From positions 1 to 5,597 of the forward strand of contig CAZIVO010000162.1 of the NCBI GenBank assembly GCA_964542765.1: 5,597 nt of DNA, read 5' to 3'. This stretch comes from CAZIVO01 sp964542765 (GTDB lineage: Bacteria > Planctomycetota > UBA1135 > UBA2386). The notes under the pieces are model-generated. The model ran no database searches, was not told the origin of the DNA, and saw only the letters and a list, made by a program, of their open reading frames with translations. Below are positions 1-5,146 of this stretch, piece by piece (the stretch's first letter is position 1; each line of letters opens with the position of its first letter). Position numbers and translations under genes: made by a program.

Positions 1-993
1 CAATGCGTGGGAGCGTTGCAGGAGTCGGTGAGCGAGGCGGGTGAGTCCTCGGGCCTTCAAGATACGGGCTCGTGCCAGCGTGATAAGCACCGGGTCGATC
101 GCGTATTGTTTCGCGATCCGGATGGATTGTATTGCTGTGGGGAGATCCTTGTTGACCATGGCAATCTCGAAGTGCCAGAGATGAACCGTGGGGCTTTGCG
201 GTTGGAGTTTGCATGCGAGTCTCACTGCCAGATCAGGCGCCATGTCTTTTGGGGAGATGGGGCAACGGAATTGTGCGAGGACGCTCTTCATGTCCGGTGG
301 GAGCGGGCGCCGGGAGAGTTCCGCGCGAATGTGTCTGATACGCCGCAGGCTTTTGTTCGGGTCGGGCGAACTGTGTGTATGAATTGGTTCGAGGAGGCCG
401 TCGTCCCGAAGTGAGTCGACGGCATAATTGAGGAGAGCTTCCACGAGGCGGTGGCGCCAGAAGGTCAGGTATTCTTCGCCGTAGCCAAGCGCACTGGCGA
501 GCTTCGACCAGAGCGCGCGGAGTTCGCGCGGATCCATGCCGATATTGCGGGCGGTGGCGGCTGCGTTGAGGCGGCCATTCTTGAGATGCTGCATGTGGTC
601 GGGTTTCGCGAGCATCTTGGCGATGAACGTTTGCAGCTTTGGTGGTAGAGGATCGAGCAGGGCTTGAACCTGAGAGTCGGCCAGGCGATCGACACGAGCG
701 TCGCGGTCCAGGCGCCGCATCCCCCGGGTTCGTAGCTGGTAATGGTGATTCTCGACGAGGCGAAACCAGCGACCATGACGTTCACGGACGGTGAGGCCGG
801 AGATCAACTCACGATTTTTGAGGCAGTCGAGGGCCAGTTCTTGATGGAGATCTTCGACCAGATCGGGGTGGTGGGCGGCGTGGAACCCTTTCCAGTGTCG
901 AAGCTTCCGGAAGAGGTGGGGCATCGCATGGCGTACGAAGCTGGTCAGTTCCGGGAAGGGCGCGCTGACGGGTGCAGGTGGGGGAGGTGGCAT
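1..993 (-). CDS. ECF sigma factor-like protein with C-terminal TPR-like extension (3' end outside window)
   Basis: Reading the minus strand from ATG at 993 gives 331 codons with no stop up to the window edge, so the C-terminus is missing. The start is firm: an in-frame TAG lies at 1009-1011 and no start codon falls between it and this ATG. Codons are strongly G/C-ending, as expected of a real gene. After a proline-rich N-terminus (PPPPPAP), residues about 16-95 resemble sigma region 2: an FVRH...LFRKLRHWKG helix, then DLVEDLHQELALDCL, then RERHGRWFRLVENHHYQLRTR. Residues about 110-187 resemble region 4, with LPPKLQTF followed by a helix-turn-helix-like LNAAATARNIGMDPRELRAL. Residues about 265-331 look like TPR helices (LWHFEIAM, AIQSIRIAKQ, LARARILKARG, AHRLLQRS). 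If correct, it would direct RNA polymerase to particular promoters, with the extension serving as a protein-interaction or sensing part. It is transcribed away from purA. That this is a gene is well supported; the sigma assignment rests on motif resemblance only, and another HTH regulator is possible. Confidence 0.8.
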   Translation of the reverse strand, partial: MPPPPPAPVSAPFPELTSFVRHAMPHLFRKLRHWKGFHAAHHPDLVEDLHQELALDCLKNRELISGLTVRERHGRWFRLVENHHYQLRTRGMRRLDRDARVDRLADSQVQALLDPLPPKLQTFIAKMLAKPDHMQHLKNGRLNAAATARNIGMDPRELRALWSKLASALGYGEEYLTFWRHRLVEALLNYAVDSLRDDGLLEPIHTHSSPDPNKSLRRIRHIRAELSRRPLPPDMKSVLAQFRCPISPKDMAPDLAVRLACKLQPQSPTVHLWHFEIAMVNKDLPTAIQSIRIAKQYAIDPVLITLARARILKARGLTRLAHRLLQRSHAL

Positions 994-1036
994 CGGAAGA
1001 CGAGGTGGCTACCACCAGCAATGGAAGGAGAGTATC

Positions 1037-1065
1037 CTTATATGCATAGAAAAATCAAATATGAA
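1037..1065 (-). promoter_or_regulatory. Candidate sigma70-type promoter for the minus-strand sigma-like gene
   Basis: On the minus strand a -35-like TTCATA (forward 1060-1065) and a -10-like TATAAG (forward 1037-1042) are separated by exactly 17 bases. The -10 matches TATAAT at five of six positions and the -35 matches TTGACA at four of six. The element sits in the only AT-rich stretch of the intergenic region and would start transcription about 35-40 bases before the ATG at 993. No clear SD precedes that ATG. Read on the plus strand, the same interval offers only poor matches (CTTATA / TATGAA), so any purA promoter here is weaker or of another type. Confidence 0.4.
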
Positions 1066-1087
1066 TCTTCCGCGACTCACCGGAAGA
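1066..1087. repeat. Perfect 7-base inverted repeat in the divergent intergenic region
   Basis: TCTTCCG (1066-1072) and CGGAAGA (1081-1087) form a perfect inverted repeat with an 8-base loop, CGACTCAC. The right arm, extended to CGGAAGAC, recurs at 994-1001 directly beside the start codon of the minus-strand gene. The position, one base upstream of the candidate -35 box of that gene, suits either an operator dyad or a small hairpin in the purA leader RNA. No binding protein can be named from the sequence. Confidence 0.4.
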
Positions 1088-1107
1088 CAAGATTCTCCGG
1101 TCCTGGT

Positions 1108-1172
1108 TGGCATCGTCGTGTGGGCGCGCTCTCGCCCTGGATGCCAGTGAGCGGTATGCTCCGCGCCCTTTT
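1108..1172 (+). promoter_or_regulatory. Structured purA leader with two competing foldings
   Basis: Folding A: TGGCATC (1108-1114) pairs with GATGCCA (1140-1146) and encloses an inner hairpin GGGCG (1122-1126)/CGCCC (1133-1137). Folding B: GGGCGCG (1122-1128) pairs perfectly with CGCGCCC (1162-1168), stacked on a small hairpin GAGC (1149-1152)/GCTC (1158-1161) and followed by TTTT (1169-1172). A and B share 1122-1126, so they exclude each other. Folding B resembles a weak attenuator just before the purA start at 1181. The U-run is short and GC-rich DNA yields chance stems, so a regulatory role is inference. I do not recognise a known riboswitch consensus. Confidence 0.3.
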
Positions 1173-1180
1173 CGTGTCCA

Positions 1181-2455
1181 ATGGCTGTTCGCTGTGTAAC
1201 CGGCATCCTCTGGGGTGATGAAGGCAAGGGGAAGATCATCGATCGCCTCGCTGCCGATACTGACTGCGTTGTGCGCTACGGAGGTGGTCACAACGCCGGC
1301 CACACCATTTTTCTTGGCGGTGAGAAACTCGTCTTGCACCTGATCCCTTCGGGGATCTTGCATCCGGGCGTTCTCAACATCGTTGGCAATGGTGTGGTGG
1401 TCGATCCGTGGCATCTCGAGGAGGAGATAGAGGGGCTGAGAGGCCGTGGTGCCGAGGTGGAACTCGGGGTCAACTTCTTCGTCTCCGAAGGAGCTCACGT
1501 GATCCTTCCCTTGCACAGAGCCCTCGATCAGGTCGCGGAGCAGACCAGGGGTTCGGACAAGATCGGCACCACGGGTCGTGGGATTGGACCTACTTATGCA
1601 GATCGTGCTTCGCGAACCGGATTGCGAATGGGTGATCTGGTGCGTCCAGCCAGGTTGAGCCGTGCTCTCGATTATCTGCTGGCGGAGAAGAATCCGCTCT
1701 TGAGAGCTTTCGACTTGCCCGAGGTCGAGCGTGGTCCTCTGGAAACGCAGTTGATTGAGTTCGGGCAGAGGCTGAGACCTGCGATCACCGATACGGGGCA
1801 CATGCTGCGATCGGCATATGCATGCGATCAACGCATCCTCATCGAGGGTGCACAGGGCGTTCTCCTCGATGTGGATCACGGGTCCTATCCATTCGTCACT
1901 TCTTCCAGTTCTTCTACGGGAGGGGTCGCTGTCGGCACTGGCTTGCCACCGTCAGCAGTCGGTGAAGTGCTCGGTATCGTCAAGGCCTACTCGACGCGTG
2001 TTGGTGAAGGTCCTTTTCCCTCCGAACTCTTCGGCGAGATTGGCGACCAGTTGCGCACGGCGGGGAATGAATTCGGATCTACCACGGGCCGCCCGCGTCG
2101 ATGCGGTTGGTTCGACACGGTTGCGGTCAAGTATGCCGTGGCTGTCTCCGGAACGACTCGTTTGGCCATGACCAATCTCGACGTTCTCTCGGGCTTTGAC
2201 CCCTTGCCCTTGGCAGTGGCATATGACCTCAACGGTGAGCGGATCAGCGACCGGCTTCCGCTTTTCGATATCGAAGAAGCGACGGCAGTGTGTGAGGAGA
2301 TGCCGGGCTTTCAAGATGATGTCACCGGCGTGCGTCGCTATGCCGACCTTCCTGTCCAGGCCAGGGACTATGTCGAGGCGATTGAGGATCGGGTCGGTGT
2401 GCCGATCGAGATCATTTCCGTGGGCCCTGAGCGCGACCAGGTGATCGAGCGGTGA
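1181..2455 (+). CDS. purA: Adenylosuccinate synthetase
   Basis: This cytosolic enzyme condenses IMP with aspartate using GTP, the first committed step to AMP. The 424-residue length is normal for the family. Visible motifs are WGDEGKGK (11-18, with the catalytic Asp13), GGGHNAGH (34-41, with His41), TTGRGIGPTYADRASR (130-145, IMP loop), IEGAQGVLLDVDHGSYPFVTS (221-241), GSTTGRPRRCGWFD (299-312) and C-terminal ISVGPERDQ (412-420). Two positions are unusual: the Gln that normally precedes WGDEGKGK is Leu10, and the guanine-contacting TKLD of the E. coli enzyme reads TNLD (331-334). The catalytic residues are kept, so it should be active. No SD precedes the ATG; the start is set by family alignment, since GILWGDEGKGK must lie within the first 20 residues. 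It is the first gene of the plus-strand cluster, and its stop overlaps the uppS start in GTGA. The upstream leader can form stable stems. Confidence 0.97.
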   Translation: MAVRCVTGILWGDEGKGKIIDRLAADTDCVVRYGGGHNAGHTIFLGGEKLVLHLIPSGILHPGVLNIVGNGVVVDPWHLEEEIEGLRGRGAEVELGVNFFVSEGAHVILPLHRALDQVAEQTRGSDKIGTTGRGIGPTYADRASRTGLRMGDLVRPARLSRALDYLLAEKNPLLRAFDLPEVERGPLETQLIEFGQRLRPAITDTGHMLRSAYACDQRILIEGAQGVLLDVDHGSYPFVTSSSSSTGGVAVGTGLPPSAVGEVLGIVKAYSTRVGEGPFPSELFGEIGDQLRTAGNEFGSTTGRPRRCGWFDTVAVKYAVAVSGTTRLAMTNLDVLSGFDPLPLAVAYDLNGERISDRLPLFDIEEATAVCEEMPGFQDDVTGVRRYADLPVQARDYVEAIEDRVGVPIEIISVGPERDQVIER

Positions 2456-3183
2456 CAGAGGATATCCGCCCACAGGATTTCGAGGTGCCACGTTCGGTTG
2501 CTGTCATCATGGATGGCAATGGTCGCTGGGCCCGCAACCGCCGCTTGGTGCGGACCAAGGGTCATGAACATGCTTCCGAGGCTGTCCGCGAGACGGTCGA
2601 GGAATCTGCTCGGCTGGGAGTGGAGGCGCTGATTCTCTACGCCTTCTCGGAAGAGAACTGGCAGCGTCCGGAGTCCGAAATTCGTGTGCTCATGTCGATG
2701 CTTCGCCGGTTCCTTGCCGACGAGCGTGATGACCTGATGGACAAGGGCATCCGATTGTTGCACGCGGGCCGCCGTGACCGACTTCCCGCTGATGTGTTGC
2801 GGGAACTGGATGAGACGGTTCGGGCGACGGCTGATAACGAGGGGATGAAGCTGGTTCTGGCGCTCTCCTACGGTGGCCGGTCCGAACTCGTCGATGCGAC
2901 ACGAAAGATCGCGGAACGCGTCGCTGATGGCGAACTGTCTCCTGAGGAGATCGATGAATTGACCATCGATGCGAATCTGTACCAACCAGATGTGCCTCAT
3001 CCAGATCTTTTGATTCGCACAGCTCACGAGATGCGGATCAGCAACTTTTTGTTATGGCAGATCAGTTATTCGGAGATTTGGTTCACGGATGTCCTCTGGC
3101 CTGATTTCCGTAAGGAACATCTCCGCGAAGCGTTTCGAGACTTCGGACAGCGTGTGCGCAAGTTCGGTTCGGTGGTCTCTTGA
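2452..3183 (+). CDS. uppS: Isoprenyl transferase / undecaprenyl diphosphate synthase
   Basis: This cis-prenyltransferase extends farnesyl-PP with isopentenyl-PP units to make the C55 carrier lipid for peptidoglycan and other wall polymers; it acts at the inner face of the membrane. The 243-residue length is typical. Visible motifs are VAVIMDGNGRWARNR (16-30, with Mg/diphosphate-binding Asp21), KGH (36-38), LYAFSEENWQRP (62-73), SYGGRSEL (139-146) and the C-terminal block LLIRTAHEMRISNF through TDVLWPDF (186-219). The last block normally reads RTGGE or RTSGE; here it is RTAHE, with His192 in place of a near-invariant small residue. The GTG start at 2452 overlaps the purA stop by four bases (GTGA). 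An SD-like AGGTGA begins at 2439, about eight bases upstream, and the conserved core begins about residue 14, as usual. The overlap implies translational coupling to purA. Confidence 0.96.
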   Translation: MTEDIRPQDFEVPRSVAVIMDGNGRWARNRRLVRTKGHEHASEAVRETVEESARLGVEALILYAFSEENWQRPESEIRVLMSMLRRFLADERDDLMDKGIRLLHAGRRDRLPADVLRELDETVRATADNEGMKLVLALSYGGRSELVDATRKIAERVADGELSPEEIDELTIDANLYQPDVPHPDLLIRTAHEMRISNFLLWQISYSEIWFTDVLWPDFRKEHLREAFRDFGQRVRKFGSVVS

Positions 3184-3326
3184 TGATTCTCTGCTGGTTC
3201 ATGGGTATGGAGCCGCCTCGGCTGCGGGTTGACTCTTCGCGTAGCTGCGTGAGCGATCATGATCCGAGTGGCTCTGGAGCGAGTTTTGTGGGCTTGTGTG
3301 AAGAGTGGAGTCTGGCCTGTGGGTAA
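3183..3326 (+). CDS. Possible 47-residue small ORF between uppS and cdsA
   Basis: An ATG at 3183-3185 overlaps the last base of the uppS stop (TGATG), and the frame runs 47 codons to TAA at 3324-3326. That stop lies 13 bases before the preferred cdsA GTG and touches its SD. The predicted peptide begins MILCWFMGMEPPRLRVD and ends EEWSLACG; it has four Cys and two Trp and no motif I recognise. An SD-like GGTGG (3171-3175) lies seven bases before the ATG. The arrangement would allow translational coupling at both ends, as with a leader peptide. Codon choice is only mildly G/C-ending, so this may be a chance frame. It conflicts with the longer cdsA start at 3259, because both cannot be the main coding frame. 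Confidence 0.25.
   Translation: MILCWFMGMEPPRLRVDSSRSCVSDHDPSGSGASFVGLCEEWSLACG
3211..3223 (+). repeat. Small hairpin in the uppS-cdsA gap
   Basis: AGCCG (3211-3215) and CGGCT (3219-3223) form a perfect five-base stem with loop CCT. No T-run follows, so it is not a rho-independent terminator. It could fine-tune expression between uppS and cdsA or be a chance stem. Confidence 0.2.
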
Positions 3327-3332
3327 AGGGGA
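3327..3332 (+). promoter_or_regulatory. Ribosome binding site that favours the GTG start of cdsA
   Basis: AGGGGA at 3327-3332 lies seven bases before GTG 3340. It is the best SD match in the uppS-cdsA gap, whereas the longer candidate ATG at 3259 has no comparable SD. It therefore decides in favour of the shorter CdsA. Confidence 0.5.
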
Positions 3333-3339
3333 ACTGAAG

Positions 3340-4170
3340 GTGCGGCTCATCTTTGGCCCGGCGATGCTGGCACTGGTAGGGCTGATTTTCTGGGTGGATC
3401 ACGAGGCCATGATCGCGAAGGCAGGTGTGCTCTCGGCGATTGTGTTGGGCCTGCTGGCCATCGCTGCGGTGCGGGAATACGTCGGCATGATGCGTGGCGC
3501 AGGTCATCCCGTGTCTCCGGTGCTGCTCACCTCTCTCACTGTGGGGCTGTGTGGATGTGCGCCGTGGTTGAGCTGGCAAACCTTGGATAGAGAGCTTTAT
3601 CCATTGGCGGCGGCCACGATGATTCTCTTGTATTCCACCGTCCTGCGGTCCATGTCCCGGGACCGGGTCCGTCATGGACTCGAGGAGCAGGGCGCCACCT
3701 TGCTGGGCTTCATCATGATCGTCTGGCCGCTCTATTTCGCGCAAGGGATGGCGATGATGTACCTGCCGGCGTTGCTCTATGTCATCGCCATCTGCAAGGG
3801 TGGCGACATCGGTGGCTACATGTTCGGGATCGCATTCGGTCGCCACAAGCTCATTCCGCACGTCAGTGCTGGCAAGACCATCGAGGGTTCCGTGGGCAGT
3901 ATGCTGGTGTCTTGTGTGCTGGCGGTTCTGCTGGCCGGACCCCTCCTGCCCGAGACGATTCAACTCGGATGGGCGTCTTTTGTCGGCATTGGCATCCTCT
4001 TGAATGTATTGACGCAAACGGGCGATCTCGCCGAGTCGTTGCTGAAGCGACGCTGTGGTGTGAAGGACTCGTCCCGTCTGTTGCCGGCTCATGGTGGTAT
4101 TCTCGATCTGATCGATAGTCTGCTATTTTCGTTCCCCGCGTTTTTTCTGATGCTGGTGTTGGTCACCTGA
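3340..4170 (+). CDS. cdsA: Phosphatidate cytidylyltransferase (CDP-diglyceride synthase)
   Basis: This integral membrane enzyme makes CDP-diacylglycerol from phosphatidic acid and CTP, the branch point to bacterial phospholipids. From GTG 3340 it has 276 residues, close to the family norm, and starts just before the first membrane segment (RLIFGPAMLALVGLIFW). About eight hydrophobic segments are visible. Conserved elements are KGGDIGGYMFG with FGRHKLIP (153-173), SAGKTIEG (176-183), TQTGDLAESLLKRR (225-238) and the C-terminal signature KDSSRLLPAHGGILDLIDS (242-260). The signature usually ends D-R-x-D; here the Arg is Leu, while both Asp residues remain. A longer frame reaches ATG 3259 and would add 27 polar N-terminal residues; I prefer 3340 because of the SD at 3327 and the family alignment. 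phoH follows after 22 bases. Confidence 0.93.
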   Translation: MRLIFGPAMLALVGLIFWVDHEAMIAKAGVLSAIVLGLLAIAAVREYVGMMRGAGHPVSPVLLTSLTVGLCGCAPWLSWQTLDRELYPLAAATMILLYSTVLRSMSRDRVRHGLEEQGATLLGFIMIVWPLYFAQGMAMMYLPALLYVIAICKGGDIGGYMFGIAFGRHKLIPHVSAGKTIEGSVGSMLVSCVLAVLLAGPLLPETIQLGWASFVGIGILLNVLTQTGDLAESLLKRRCGVKDSSRLLPAHGGILDLIDSLLFSFPAFFLMLVLVT

Positions 4171-4177
4171 GATTTGC

Positions 4178-4183
4178 GAGGAG
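4178..4183 (+). promoter_or_regulatory. Ribosome binding site supporting the TTG start of phoH
   Basis: GAGGAG at 4178-4183 lies nine bases before TTG 4193, in the 22-base gap after cdsA. It is a strong SD match and makes the rare TTG the most likely phoH start. Confidence 0.6.
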
Positions 4184-4192
4184 TTTGAGCGT

Positions 4193-5146
4193 TTGAAAGA
4201 CCCGCAAGCCGACGAGAAGATCGAGATCCAGACTGCGGATGAACTCCGCACGCTGCTTGGGCCTCTGGACTCGAATGCGCGGTTGATCCGCGAACTCCAC
4301 GGGGTCAACGTCCTTTCGCGGGATGGCAGCCTCCGGTTGCTGGGGCAGCCCGAGGATGTGTCAAGGGTTCGTGCGCTCGTCGAGTCGGCGCTGGCGCGTA
4401 TCCGCGATGGTAGCGGCCTGGCGACGGGGGACATGGCGCAGATGATCAGAGGGGACAGACCCGCTGTGACCCACTCTCTTCATTCACGGCAGGATGCGAG
4501 TTCGGGAACTCCGACACCGAGAACGCCGGGGCAGGCGGTTTACTGGAAGGCTCTGCACGAAGCCGACGTGGTGCTCGGAGTTGGGCCTGCAGGCACGGGC
4601 AAGACCTATCTGGCGGTGGCTGCGGCAGTCGAGGCAGTCAAGGAAGGGAAGGTTCGGCGGATCGTCTTGGTGCGTCCGGCGGTGGAGGCTGGAGAGAAAC
4701 TGGGGTTCCTCCCCGGAGACTTTCAGGCCAAGGTCGATCCATATCTTCGCCCCCTGCACGATGCTCTCCATGATCTGCTCGATCCCGGCCAGCGGTTGCG
4801 CTACCTCGAGAGCGATCTGGTTGAGATATGTCCGCTTGCTTACATGCGTGGTCGGACCCTCAATGATGCCTTTGTCATTCTCGATGAAGCACAGAACACG
4901 ACGGTTCCCCAGATGTTGATGTTTCTGACTCGGATGGGGAATGGTTCTCGCATGGTCGTGACGGGCGATCCGAGCCAGGTAGATCTTCCTGACAAGATTC
5001 CTTCGGGCCTTCACGACGCACTGTCGCGTTTGACGGGTGTCGAAGGTGTGATGATCTCACAGTTGAATAACGAGGACATTGTTCGGCACAGTGTCGTGCA
5101 ACAGATCATCGAAGCCTATGACCGACCCGATGGTCAGCGAAGCTGA
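4193..5146 (+). CDS. ybeZ: PhoH family ATPase (YbeZ-like)
   Basis: This cytosolic P-loop ATPase of the PhoH/YbeZ family is associated with RNA metabolism and works with the YbeY endoribonuclease. The 317 residues match the usual length. The N-terminal part (about 10-75, with LIRELHGVNVLSRDGSLRLLG) is the small domain that precedes the ATPase in YbeZ proteins. A polar linker (about 86-112) leads to the PhoH domain: Walker A GPAGTGKT (131-138), RPAVEAGEKLGFLPGD (161-176), RGRTLNDAFVILDEAQN with Walker B (219-235), TGDPSQVDLP (257-266) and a C-terminal DIVRHSVVQQIIEAYD helix (295-310). The TTG start has the GAGGAG SD at 4178. The ybeY start lies inside the last 17 bases of this gene, so the two are probably translated together. 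All ATPase motifs are intact. Confidence 0.95.
   Translation: MKDPQADEKIEIQTADELRTLLGPLDSNARLIRELHGVNVLSRDGSLRLLGQPEDVSRVRALVESALARIRDGSGLATGDMAQMIRGDRPAVTHSLHSRQDASSGTPTPRTPGQAVYWKALHEADVVLGVGPAGTGKTYLAVAAAVEAVKEGKVRRIVLVRPAVEAGEKLGFLPGDFQAKVDPYLRPLHDALHDLLDPGQRLRYLESDLVEICPLAYMRGRTLNDAFVILDEAQNTTVPQMLMFLTRMGNGSRMVVTGDPSQVDLPDKIPSGLHDALSRLTGVEGVMISQLNNEDIVRHSVVQQIIEAYDRPDGQRS

Noticed and set aside
7..414. Plus-strand frame of 135 codons at the left end
   Set aside because: It is a shadow of the minus-strand sigma-like gene, which is open over the entire region, has better codon choice and has recognisable motifs.
742..1218. Plus-strand 158-codon frame ending inside purA
   Set aside because: It overlaps the N-terminal coding part of the minus-strand gene and the start of purA out of frame, and its sequence has no protein-like features.
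1055..1879. 274-codon minus-strand frame across the intergenic region and purA
   Set aside because: It lies antisense to the well-supported purA, shows no recognisable motif, and would run through the promoter candidate region.
3229..3258. TTGACT as a -35 box for a cdsA promoter
   Set aside because: The bases 16-18 positions downstream (around AGCGAT/GCGATC) do not resemble a -10 box, so it is probably chance.
3255..3264. GATCATGATC perfect palindrome around ATG 3259
   Set aside because: Ten-base palindromes of this kind arise by chance. There is no second copy and no clear operator context.
3199..4092. 297-codon minus-strand reading frame opposite cdsA
   Set aside because: It is rich in His, Gln and Arg with no domain, as expected from the reverse complement of a hydrophobic GC-rich gene. 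The plus-strand cdsA frame has all family motifs.
4122..4146. T-rich run near the end of cdsA (CGCGTTTTTTCT) as a terminator
   Set aside because: It lies inside the cdsA coding sequence, encodes membrane-helix Phe residues and has no preceding stable stem.
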